The position numbers and the translations under genes are program-made. Shown piece by piece: positions 1 through 5,497 of a stretch of DNA of 6,226 nucleotides (its first letter is position 1; each line of letters opens with the position of its first letter). The notes beneath the pieces are model-generated. The model made no database searches. It worked only from the letters and a program-made list of their open reading frames with translations, and had not been told where the DNA came from. The DNA is from Thioalkalivibrio sp. (GTDB taxonomy: Bacteria > Pseudomonadota > Gammaproteobacteria > Ectothiorhodospirales > Ectothiorhodospiraceae). Location of the stretch: positions 1 through 6,226 of the forward strand of contig SKNJ01000223.1 of the NCBI GenBank assembly GCA_007120575.1. Direction: 5' to 3'.

Positions 1-1372
1 CCATATGCTTCTCCACCATAGGATCAAACCAGAACAGATCATGCAGCCGGCGGCCACGCTGCTCCTGCCCCTTGTCCCAGAAATATATTTCCCTGCCCTG
101 CTCATCCTTTGCCCACAGCGCCCACCTGTCCGGCCCGACCTCCATGCGCACCCTGGGAAACGCACTGAGCAACATGCCCAGCTCGCGCACCGTAGCGGGC
201 GCTCCTGCCCGCCCCTCGCTCCTGGTAGCCTGCCCGGCCTGCCCCTTTCCTGGCCCCGGCGCCTTTTTCGCGGCCCGTCCAGACCTCCAAGCCGGAGGCA
301 GGACCGACTCCACCCAGGCCCTGACGTCACGACCGGCAGAGACAAGTTCTCCGGGATCCTTCACGCCCGGAGGCCTGATGTCCTTCACGTTTTCAAAATT
401 TGCCAGCCACCACTGCATGGCATCTTCCCCGGCCTGATCCCGGTCCAGGGCCAGGCCGATCCAGGCCGCGTTTGTCACAAGGCGGTGAGCATCCTCATGC
501 CGGGGCTTGGCCGACGACGAAGCCACAGACAAAACACCGCTCAAGTCTCCGGCGGCAGTAGATATGAGCATGGCGTCCAGCTCGGCCTCGCACACGATCA
601 AGGCCTGGGCAATGCCCGGCCAGGTGGAGGGGATGGCCAGCAGGGGGATGGGATCTGACGGCCCGCCCGGGACAACATAGTACCGGGGATCTCCTTCCGG
701 GCGGCGAATCCGGACCCGCTCGACCCGGCCCTGGCTGTCCAGAAAAGGGATCACCAGGCCGGAGGGGATCCAGAGCTTTTTTGGCTTGCCTGTTTTCTCG
801 CTGATATCTCCTGGAGGCAGGCCCCAGGACTCGCGAGGGCGGAACACATCAGCCGGCAGCCAGCCCAGATGAAACCGCTCAACCGCCTTAATGCCAAGCC
901 CGCGCGAGGCCAGGTATGCCAGTTGATCCGGATTTTGTTTGAGCTGATCATGAGCCCAGGCCACCAGCTTGTCCGCCTTTTCGCGCCACAGATCCGGAGA
1001 CTGGACAGCGCTCTGCTCCGGCTGCGGGCTCTGGGCCCGGCTCCCGGTACCTGGGATGGTGGGCGTGGACATGGGCTGGTATTCCTTTTCGTCCAGAGTC
1101 TTTCCGGCCCGGGCGGCCGCGGTCTTAAAATCCAGGCTCTGATAATCCATCATAAACTGGATGCAGTCCCCGCCCTTGCCACACTGCCTGCACCACCATG
1201 ACCCCTGGCCGTCGTTCTGGGCAGGCCAGGCATGGAAGCGGTCGGAGCGGCGCGGACCCTTGCCGCCGTCTCCGCAGCCGGGGCAGGCGCTGTGGTATTC
1301 GCCGCCCTTGCTGCCGGAAGCCTTGCGCGTCTCGATACCGCATTCTCTGAGCAGGTCCAGGATATTAATCAT
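1..1372 (-). CDS. Phage DnaG-like DNA primase, CHC2 zinc finger plus TOPRIM (3' end outside window)
   Basis: This frame is open for 457 codons, from ATG at 1372 to the window edge. It should make RNA primers for the element's replication fork. Residues 30-64 form a zinc ribbon of the CHC2 kind (CPGCGD with C30/C33, then WWCRQCGKGGD with C61/C64). Residues about 153-171 (YLASRGLGIKAVERFHLGW) resemble the TOPRIM N-terminal subdomain. The TOPRIM core is visible as VCEAELDAML (E262) and LALDRDQAGED (D310, D312), followed by KDPGEL at 338-343. A Gly/Ala/Lys/Arg-rich linker (about 362-392) leads to an unassigned C-terminal part cut by the window. No helicase motifs are seen, and the helicase is the separate gene upstream. 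The start is the first ATG of the zinc-finger domain. It lacks a clear Shine-Dalgarno and is preceded by a run of A. High GC at third codon positions supports coding. Confidence 0.93.
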   Translation of the reverse strand, partial: MINILDLLRECGIETRKASGSKGGEYHSACPGCGDGGKGPRRSDRFHAWPAQNDGQGSWWCRQCGKGGDCIQFMMDYQSLDFKTAAARAGKTLDEKEYQPMSTPTIPGTGSRAQSPQPEQSAVQSPDLWREKADKLVAWAHDQLKQNPDQLAYLASRGLGIKAVERFHLGWLPADVFRPRESWGLPPGDISEKTGKPKKLWIPSGLVIPFLDSQGRVERVRIRRPEGDPRYYVVPGGPSDPIPLLAIPSTWPGIAQALIVCEAELDAMLISTAAGDLSGVLSVASSSAKPRHEDAHRLVTNAAWIGLALDRDQAGEDAMQWWLANFENVKDIRPPGVKDPGELVSAGRDVRAWVESVLPPAWRSGRAAKKAPGPGKGQAGQATRSEGRAGAPATVRELGMLLSAFPRVRMEVGPDRWALWAKDEQGREIYFWDKGQEQRGRRLHDLFWFDPMVEKHM

Positions 1373-1517
1373 ATTTTTTTATCTGGAGGATATGGAAGAT
1401 ACGTGGACAATTGAAAAAATATCCTCCAGACCTTATTTATTTAATTTTATTGTATTTTTTATTACTCTTGGAAGATTGGAGGTTTTTCTACAATAAATAA
1501 TAAAAGTATTTTAAAAA

Positions 1518-1545
1518 ATAATATTGCAGAAAACTTTACTGTAAA
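1518..1545 (-). promoter_or_regulatory. Candidate promoter for the primase gene
   Basis: On the minus strand TTTACA (1545-1540) and TATTAT (1523-1518) are separated by 16 bp and each matches the sigma-70 consensus at five of six bases. A pair of repeat motifs (1546-1563) abuts the -35 box, and further copies lie between the promoter and the primase ATG. A protein bound there could control primase transcription. Other AT-rich -10-like hexamers exist in this region, so the assignment is tentative. Confidence 0.4.
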
Positions 1546-1584
1546 ATATCCTCCAATCCTCCAGACATACCTTATTAATGAATT

Positions 1585-1603
1585 AAAAAAGGGGTTTAGA
1601 CCC
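1585..1603 (-). terminator. Weak intrinsic terminator after the helicase gene
   Basis: Read on the minus strand, a short GGGT-CTAA-ACCC hairpin is followed by C and six T. It lies 45 bp past the helicase stop and upstream of the candidate primase promoter. The 4-bp stem is short, so leakage is likely. The 25-bp palindrome at 1604-1628 just before it could add structure. Confidence 0.4.
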
Positions 1604-1648
1604 TGGAAGATATTTTAAATATCCTCCACATATCTTCCAAACTTCCAG

Positions 1649-3214
1649 CTACTCCGAAAGCAGCCCGATACCGAAATATGACATAATGCCCTTTTTTTCC
1701 TTTGGAAATTTCTTGGACATGCGCCGGCCGAACCACTGGCCGGACGGCACGCGGTGGCCGACATTGTCCTTGTACCATTCCGCGAAATTCTGATACAGAT
1801 CCGATCCGGACGTGGACACATTGTATATTCGTTCCCGGTCCTGCTCCACATAGCAGCGGGCATCCACCCAGTCCTGGACCACGTCCTCCCCGCGCTGATA
1901 TTCCTCCGTCGCCTCCCTGATGACTATCGGGGGATCCAAACGTCCAACCTGCCAGTCAAGAAAGCCGCGCACACACCAGGCCAGTATGCCTGAGAGTTCA
2001 TCCTGCAGCTTGCGCTTGAGGTCGTAGTCTCTGGGCTTGTGATTGGCCTTGGACGGACGCTCCACAAACATGAACGGAAAGTCGACCTTGAGGATGCGCT
2101 CCCAGAAGGCGAAATCATCGGACGGGGCATGGGGGTCGTTGTTGGTCATGAGCATGAGTTTGTGGGATGGGTGAAACTGGGTCTCCATCTTGTCGTGAGG
2201 ATAGCGGCCGACCAGGGTGTCGTTGCCGGTGATCCACTTGATGCGCGAAGGTGAAAAGCGCCGGGCCTCGTCCGACTCCGAGGCCAGGGCAAGCCGGCGG
2301 CCGTAAAGTGACATGATGTCTGGCGTGGGGCCTGATGATGACTTGCCCCTGCCCTGATCCAGCAGCATCTCGGCCTGGATCGGGCCGCCGTATTCACCCA
2401 GGACCCGGAGCAGTGTCTCGGAATAGATGCCCTTGCCGTTGCGGCCGTCGCCGGACAGGGAAACAAAGCGCTGCTCGGTCACGTCGCCGCACAGGCAGTA
2501 TCCTGCCCAGCGCTGAAGAAACAGGATCTTGCTGTCGTTTTCCAGCATCTCCCAGAGGGCCAGCTCCCAGATAGGACAGGGCTCGTCAATGCCCTTCCAC
2601 TCCACCGGGCTCTTCTTGCTGATCATGTCGGACATCTTGCCCTTGCGCAGCTCCCCGGTGCGCAGATCCAGGACGCCGTTGGCGCAGGCAAAGAGCCAGG
2701 GGTTCTGGTCCAGCTCGGTGCCCTCGATGGCCAAATATTGTTTTTTGGGTGCGGTGTGGGCAAACTCCAGGCAGGCCTGGCGGCCGGTCTTGTTGCGCAG
2801 CTTCTTGATCCGGGCCTTGAGCGCGTCGCGGACCAGCTCGAACATTTTCACATCATCTTTATTGCCGGACCCGGCGGCCTTGGAAATCTGCTCCGCGATC
2901 CGGGGGAGCTCCTGGGCGTAGCGCAGGGCCACGGACTCGGCATCTGCCAGGGCCAGATCCATGACATCCCGGCGCAGACAATGGCCGTCCCAGTACATCC
3001 ACTCGCCGGCGGCCTTGTTGTAGACATACCGGCCCTTATGCAGAGCGGCGTACAGCAGGCCGTCGCCCATGGACTCAGCCCACAGGCACTCCATGACGAA
3101 CTTGGAGTCAATGCCCTGATCCCGGGTCTTTGATCCGGATCTCCGGCCCTTGGTCTGGGTGTCGCCCTGCCCGGAGGCCTGGTCTTTCCCGGTCTTATCC
3201 TGCTTACCGCTCAT
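1649..3214 (-). CDS. Phage/plasmid D5-type SF3 replicative helicase (primase C-terminal family)
   Basis: This 521-residue protein is an ATP-driven hexameric helicase of superfamily 3, as in P4 alpha and D5-type phage or plasmid primases, and should unwind DNA at the element's origin. Residues 1-37 are a Lys/Gly/Ser-rich flexible tail. LDQNPWLFACANGVLDLRTGEL (about 168-189) is the hallmark of the D5 N-terminal region. The AAA+ core shows Walker A GDGRNGKG (255-262), Walker B RLALASESDE (307-316), the SF3 B' segment TGNDTLVGRYPH (329-340), sensor-1 LMLMTNND (353-360) and a likely arginine-finger region WERILKVDF (371-379). No archaeo-eukaryotic or TOPRIM primase domain is present, which fits the separate primase downstream. 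The ATG at 3214 has AGGGGG about 7 bases upstream. Its first codons overlap the end of the preceding small ORF, suggesting translational coupling. Confidence 0.95.
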   Translation of the reverse strand: MSGKQDKTGKDQASGQGDTQTKGRRSGSKTRDQGIDSKFVMECLWAESMGDGLLYAALHKGRYVYNKAAGEWMYWDGHCLRRDVMDLALADAESVALRYAQELPRIAEQISKAAGSGNKDDVKMFELVRDALKARIKKLRNKTGRQACLEFAHTAPKKQYLAIEGTELDQNPWLFACANGVLDLRTGELRKGKMSDMISKKSPVEWKGIDEPCPIWELALWEMLENDSKILFLQRWAGYCLCGDVTEQRFVSLSGDGRNGKGIYSETLLRVLGEYGGPIQAEMLLDQGRGKSSSGPTPDIMSLYGRRLALASESDEARRFSPSRIKWITGNDTLVGRYPHDKMETQFHPSHKLMLMTNNDPHAPSDDFAFWERILKVDFPFMFVERPSKANHKPRDYDLKRKLQDELSGILAWCVRGFLDWQVGRLDPPIVIREATEEYQRGEDVVQDWVDARCYVEQDRERIYNVSTSGSDLYQNFAEWYKDNVGHRVPSGQWFGRRMSKKFPKEKKGIMSYFGIGLLSE

Positions 3215-3476
3215 CCACTACCCCCTGGGATCTTGGACCCGGTTTGTAGGTCTGGGGTGTTATTGGTCTGGCCCTGCATTCCATTTTTCCGCTTAAATAT
3301 TCCACATAAAAGTTTCCGATTCTTGCGACTCGCTGCTCCGCTTTGGGTAAAACCTCAGAAAGGACCCAAGGCCCTGAACCGGCATGGATCATCTGGCCTG
3401 GCTGTCTGTGTATGGGGGACAGGGGGAACGCAGGGATTGTGCCCAGAAAAAAAGTGGCGGTGCGTTGGCCGATCAT
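3204..3476 (-). CDS. Hypothetical 90-residue protein, translationally coupled between kinase and helicase
   Basis: I do not recognise this protein. The case for it rests on layout. Its ATG (3476-3474) shares one base with the kinase stop codon in a TGATG junction, and AGGAG sits 5 bases upstream. Its stop lies inside the first codons of the helicase, an 11-bp overlap. The gene thus fills exactly the gap between two sure genes of one operon. The predicted chain begins MIGQRTATFFLGTIPAF and ends PRSQGVVDER. It is basic and proline-rich, with a more ordered-looking middle (VLSEVLPKAEQRVARIGNFY) and no motif, signal peptide or membrane segment that I can name. Codon use is less strongly GC-biased than in its neighbours. 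A shorter version starting at an internal ATG (3392) is possible. Confidence 0.55.
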   Translation of the reverse strand: MIGQRTATFFLGTIPAFPLSPIHRQPGQMIHAGSGPWVLSEVLPKAEQRVARIGNFYVEYLSGKMECRARPITPQTYKPGPRSQGVVDER

Positions 3477-4075
3477 CAGCGCTCCTGCCATTCGCGTATG
3501 GCGCGGATGATCTGGCGGGCGCAGTCGAACAGCTGTTCCCGGCCGTGCTCGGGGTAAATCTCAAAGTGCCACCATCCACCGTGGATCCCTGCCCAGTCGT
3601 CAAGTATGGTTTCGCTCTTGTGTCCGGCATCGGCTCCGGGTTCCCACTCCGCATACGGATGCACGCGGACGAGATAGCCCCCGCGTTCCAGCACGAAATC
3701 CGCCTCATTGGGAAAGCGGATGTCATCAATAATGATAGTTGTCCCGGACTTTATCCCATCCACCAGCACGCGCATGATCTTGACCCAGTGATCCGGATCG
3801 CGCCGGCGGCAGACATCGGTGCCGTACCATTGCAGGATGCGGCGTATGGTCATGCAGCCGTTTGGCAGCTCCGGGTGAAAAATAACCTGTGATTTCCCCT
3901 CCTGGCTCAGGGCCAGGCCCAGAGGAAATCCAAAACGCCTGGCGCATTCACGTTTCAAAACCAGGGCAAAGGGCAGGATCTCCGCCCGTCCTCCCTGCTC
4001 CAGGATTATGTCTGCAATATTGAGGGCAATGGTTGACTTGCCCGTGCCGGTTTTGCCCGAAAGCCCAATTATCAT
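3476..4075 (-). CDS. Phage-type deoxynucleoside monophosphate kinase (P-loop)
   Basis: This 199-residue cytosolic P-loop kinase matches the phage dNMP kinase family (T4 gene 1 type), which phosphorylates dNMPs to dNDPs and so feeds phage DNA synthesis. Visible motifs are Walker A GKTGTGKST (7-15), the family-typical LQWYGTDVCRRRDPDHWV (81-98) in the nucleotide-binding lid region, Walker-B-like TTIIIDDIRFPNEADF (112-127) and GHKSETILDD (151-160), which corresponds to the conserved H-x-SE segment. The length is within the family's usual range. The ATG at 4075 has GGAGGG 3 bases upstream. The frame stays open a further 30-odd codons upstream but offers no ATG, GTG or TTG, so this start is firm. 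It sits with the helicase and primase in the early replication block and is coupled to the 90-residue ORF by TGATG. A general adenylate-kinase-like role is a less likely reading. Confidence 0.9.
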   Translation of the reverse strand: MIIGLSGKTGTGKSTIALNIADIILEQGGRAEILPFALVLKRECARRFGFPLGLALSQEGKSQVIFHPELPNGCMTIRRILQWYGTDVCRRRDPDHWVKIMRVLVDGIKSGTTIIIDDIRFPNEADFVLERGGYLVRVHPYAEWEPGADAGHKSETILDDWAGIHGGWWHFEIYPEHGREQLFDCARQIIRAIREWQER

Positions 4076-4118
4076 CTGCCCTCCAGTCCGGGTTGAAATT
4101 GTTGTCGCCTCGTCTGCT

Positions 4119-4154
4119 TGGTCCCGGGTGGTCGCCTGGTCCCGGGACCTGGAA
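4119..4154. repeat. Two-copy 18-bp tandem repeat with GGTCCCGGGACC palindrome
   Basis: TGGTCCCGGG occurs at 4119-4128 and again at 4137-4146, a period of 18 bp. The second copy extends into the perfect 12-bp palindrome GGTCCCGGGACC (4138-4149). The stretch between the kinase start and the upstream small ORF (4076-4197) holds no gene that I can support and no tRNA. CCCGGG recurs again at 4192 and 4232. A structured leader before the kinase is possible. Confidence 0.45.
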
Positions 4155-4197
4155 ACTAGGCGCTCTCAATGCCTAAGTCCGTTGTGCTCTGCCCGGG

Positions 4198-4278
4198 CTA
4201 CTTGACCAGGTAGGAGGGCCAGGTCTTTTTGCCCGGGTCGACACGGTGCGGGTCGCTTGTGTGACAAAAAAACTTCAA
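4198..4278 (-). CDS. Possible 26-residue microprotein or -1 frameshift extension of the upstream gene
   Basis: A minus-strand frame runs from TTG at 4278 to TAG at 4198-4200 and would encode a peptide starting MKFFCHTSDPHR and ending KKTWPSYLVK. The TTG overlaps the stop of the ribbon-helix-helix gene in a TTGA junction, the counterpart of the common ATGA coupling, and AAGGGGG lies a few bases upstream. From residue 8 the codons are strongly GC-ended (AGC GAC CCG CAC and so on), like sure genes nearby. The same frame is open upstream through a T-TTT-TTA heptamer, so it could instead be joined to the upstream protein by -1 frameshifting. It has no recognised motif. It may also be a leftover of an older, longer gene. 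Confidence 0.33.
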   Translation of the reverse strand: MKFFCHTSDPHRVDPGKKTWPSYLVK

Positions 4279-4487
4279 ATGTCCCCCTTTAAAAAATCTG
4301 ATTCTGATATATCCTTTAATAAACGGGGATTGTTTTTTATGATTTGCAAACCCAACAGGCAGCTTTTTCTGAGCAGCTCACTTTTGCTGACTTCCAGATC
4401 CACAAAATCTTTTCTGGCCAGAAGTTCATAGATCAGGTCATTCATCTCGTACGGACACCGAAATTCCAACCTTGGGTATTCGCTCAT
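4275..4487 (-). CDS. Small ribbon-helix-helix-like protein, possible phage regulator
   Basis: A 70-residue protein whose pattern fits a ribbon-helix-helix (Arc/MetJ-type) DNA-binding fold: a short strand (RLEFRCP, residues 6-12), a helix (YEMNDLIYELLARKDF, 13-28), a turn, and a second helix beginning SKSELLRKSCLLGLQII (34-50). Proteins of this type act as dimeric transcription factors. The DNA contact strand is not diagnostic here, so the fold is an inference. The ATG follows the stop codon of the HTH gene with no gap (TAA-ATG), and the two are surely cotranscribed. No strong Shine-Dalgarno is visible apart from GGGA about 10 bases upstream, in keeping with reinitiation. The AT-rich composition matches the immunity switch rather than the GC-rich replication genes downstream. 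Confidence 0.75.
   Translation of the reverse strand: MSEYPRLEFRCPYEMNDLIYELLARKDFVDLEVSKSELLRKSCLLGLQIIKNNPRLLKDISESDFLKGDI
4290..4296 (-). other. In-phase slippery heptamer T TTT TTA
   Basis: Read on the minus strand, the codons GAT TTT TTA place T-TTT-TTA in the exact X-XXY-YYZ phase for -1 slippage, six codons before the stop of the ribbon-helix-helix gene. The -1 frame then stays open to 4198, adding a tail ending KKTWPSYLVK in place of KGDI. Such heptamers work in bacteria, but I see no clear stimulatory hairpin, so this is only a candidate. Confidence 0.3.
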
Positions 4488-4727
4488 TTATTTTTTCCCA
4501 TTGCTTTTTATTTTGGGGAGGAGTTCTTCTGGGATACCCAGCTCAATGAGCTGGCGAATGCGGCTGGCCGGGCGTTTTTGCCCGCTTAAAATTTGACCGA
4601 TCATAGACCTGGAGACGCCGATTCTTTCAGCGATTTTACCCCTGGAAAGCCTATTTAATGCGAGCCAGGCGTTCAAACGGTCTTGACGGTCTGGGGAGGT
4701 TGGTTTAATGGTGGAACCGTTTATCAT
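4488..4727 (-). CDS. Cro-like HTH (XRE family) regulator
   Basis: This 79-residue protein carries a lambda-Cro/XRE helix-turn-helix at residues about 27-50 (LSRGKIAERIGVSRSMIGQILSG), followed by KRPASRIRQLIELGIP, a typical last helix of the domain. The tail is basic (KIKSNGKK). It has no dimerisation or peptidase domain, as in Cro-type early repressors. The ATG at 4727 has AAGGA about 6 bases upstream. It is the first gene of the leftward operon and lies back to back with the CI-like repressor, 61 bp apart. It most likely binds the shared intergenic region to shut off the repressor promoter or to tune its own. It is followed without a gap by the ribbon-helix-helix-like gene. Confidence 0.88.
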   Translation of the reverse strand: MINGSTIKPTSPDRQDRLNAWLALNRLSRGKIAERIGVSRSMIGQILSGQKRPASRIRQLIELGIPEELLPKIKSNGKK

Positions 4728-4765
4728 TTTAAGTCCTTTTCACGGTGTTTGTTTCTATAGTTGCA

Positions 4766-4795
4766 ATCATAAACTTAAAAATAATTATATGTCAA
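4766..4795 (-). promoter_or_regulatory. Leftward early promoter with embedded operator
   Basis: On the minus strand a perfect TTGACA (4795-4790) and TATGAT (4771-4766, five of six bases) are 18 bp apart. Transcription would start near 4759 and give a leader of about 30 nt before the Cro-like ATG. The -35 box lies inside codons 1-3 of the divergent repressor gene. The spacer is the conserved core ATAATTATTTTTAAGTTTA, which contains the palindrome ATAATTAT. This core recurs upstream of the rightward gene at 6112, so it probably holds the repressor or Cro binding site. Confidence 0.72.
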
Positions 4796-5334
4796 GCCCT
4801 GTTAATGAAAAAAAGATATTCACACCATTAAGGGATCGGATATCCCTGATTAAACAGAGGTTTTTTGAGGTGTTTGATATTCCTGAAAACGAAAGACACG
4901 AAGTGAAAATCTACACCCACTTTAAATGGTCTCAGGGTAAGTGGCAGGGTTTGGACAAAGGCAAAACACAAAGCATAAGAGCTGCTGACGCGGCCAAAAT
5001 ATCATCAGAGCTTGGTCTTGATTATAAATGGGTTGCCACCGGCCTGGGCAGTCCATATCCTGATAAAAACATGGTTAGAGAAAAAATAGAGGTGTATAAA
5101 CCAGAGCCGATACCTGAACCTGACCTTATAGAAAAAACAAAAACCGTCCTTGACTCGGACACAGTTTACGCCAGGGCACTGGAATCTAATATTGATGCCT
5201 TCTATTCTGCCATTAAAGCTGAAAAAGAGCTTAAAAATCTTCAAGCCCAAAAGGAGGACCATGACAAGCGGATAGCCAGCCTGGAAGAATATATAAGGCA
5301 GCTACCGCAAATTCGTCAGCTCAACGAACCATAA
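4789..5334 (+). CDS. CI-like phage repressor with coiled-coil C-terminus, no peptidase domain
   Basis: This 181-residue protein is the likely lysogeny repressor. Residues about 13-92 look like the HTH domain of CI-type repressors: RDRISLIKQRFFEVF, then SIRAADAAKISSELGLDYKW and the family's closing signature WVATGLGSPYP (81-91). A Pro/Glu linker (KPEPIPEPD, 104-112) leads to a long charged helix (about 126-172, rich in AEKELKNLQAQKEDHDKRIASLEEY) that should form a coiled coil for oligomerisation. There is no S24/LexA-type Ser-Lys peptidase, so RecA-driven self-cleavage is not expected. An upstream in-frame ATG at 4708 would overlap the divergent Cro-like gene and its promoter and gives an unlikely N-terminus, so 4789 is preferred. 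No Shine-Dalgarno precedes it, so a leaderless or weakly translated message is possible, as for lambda cI from PRM. Confidence 0.82.
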   Translation: MSSPVNEKKIFTPLRDRISLIKQRFFEVFDIPENERHEVKIYTHFKWSQGKWQGLDKGKTQSIRAADAAKISSELGLDYKWVATGLGSPYPDKNMVREKIEVYKPEPIPEPDLIEKTKTVLDSDTVYARALESNIDAFYSAIKAEKELKNLQAQKEDHDKRIASLEEYIRQLPQIRQLNEP

Positions 5335-5407
5335 ACCCTGGCTCTGGAAGGAAGCTAAAGGCAATCTTGTAATTGTCTGCTTCAAACGTTGCCCCTTGTG
5401 TTTGGTC

Positions 5408-5413
5408 TATAAT
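5408..5413 (+). promoter_or_regulatory. Consensus -10 element upstream of the secreted OB-fold gene
   Basis: TATAAT at 5408-5413 is a perfect sigma-70 -10 box 80 bp before the secreted-protein gene. No good -35 lies at the usual distance, and TTGCCC at 5389 is too close. It would let the accessory gene be expressed independently of the repressor gene, as is usual for lysogenic morons. The rest of 5335-5434 shows no gene that I can support. Confidence 0.4.
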
Positions 5414-5434
5414 AAGGTTTGCATATATAGTCTG

Positions 5435-5497
5435 ATGAAGAAAAACGCCTTTTTAAGAATGATGGGCAACTGCCCCAAACGCGGGAGAGGAAAATGA
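5435..5497 (+). CDS. Possible 20-residue leader peptide coupled to the OB-fold gene
   Basis: A short frame, MKKNAFLRMMGN then CPKRGRGK, ends with TGA overlapping the next gene's ATG (ATGA, 5494-5497). That junction is typical of translational coupling. No convincing Shine-Dalgarno precedes its ATG. The same frame is open without a stop back to 5297, within the end of the repressor gene, but offers only TTG starts before 5435. It may be a leader ORF, a decayed longer gene with several cysteines, or chance. Confidence 0.25.
   Translation: MKKNAFLRMMGNCPKRGRGK

Larger units (their letters stand above)
1382..1648. repeat. Iteron-like cluster of ATATCYTCCA motifs, candidate replication origin or operator array
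   Basis: The AT-rich gap between helicase and primase holds about eleven copies of ATATCYTCCA or close variants. On the plus strand they lie at 1419-1428, 1546-1555, 1556-1563, 1619-1628, 1630-1639 and 1641-1647. As TGGARGATAT they lie at 1384-1393, 1393-1400, 1469-1476, 1477-1482 and 1604-1613. Most are in direct pairs spaced 8 to 11 bp, roughly one helical turn, and pairs alternate in orientation. Two larger inverted repeats result. One is a perfect 12-bp pair, TCTGGAGGATAT (1382-1393) with ATATCCTCCAGA (1419-1430). The other is a palindrome at 1604-1628 with 11 of 12 pairs matching. Replication origins of phage and plasmid systems that encode P4/D5-type helicases often carry such iterons in AT-rich DNA next to the initiator genes. 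An operator array for the primase is the alternative. Confidence 0.7.

Noticed and set aside
5..658. Plus-strand frame of 217 codons
   Set aside because: It lies wholly antisense to the primase, has a low-complexity Pro/Arg-rich translation and no ribosome binding site. The minus frame carries the clear zinc-finger and TOPRIM motifs.
1382..1648. CRISPR-like array
   Set aside because: Repeats are only 8-10 bp, in both orientations, with irregular gaps and no uniform spacers, which fits iterons or operators and not CRISPR.
2427..2455. Walker A of the helicase ends GKG rather than GKS or GKT
   Set aside because: I considered it a sign of inactivation. As I recall, GxGxNGKG is a recurring variant in phage/plasmid primase-helicases, and all other SF3 motifs are intact.
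3233..3892. Plus-strand frame of 219 codons
   Set aside because: It is antisense to the dNMP kinase and the coupled ORF. Its composition is that of a shadow of GC-rich codons, and it lacks recognisable motifs.
4076..4260. Possible tRNA in the GC-rich gap
   Set aside because: I tried both strands and found no T-loop GTTCGA-like sequence and no matching acceptor, D and anticodon arms.
4708..4788. Upstream ATG extending the repressor by 27 residues
   Set aside because: It would overlap the start of the divergent Cro-like gene and cover the whole promoter region. The added residues do not resemble a repressor N-terminus.
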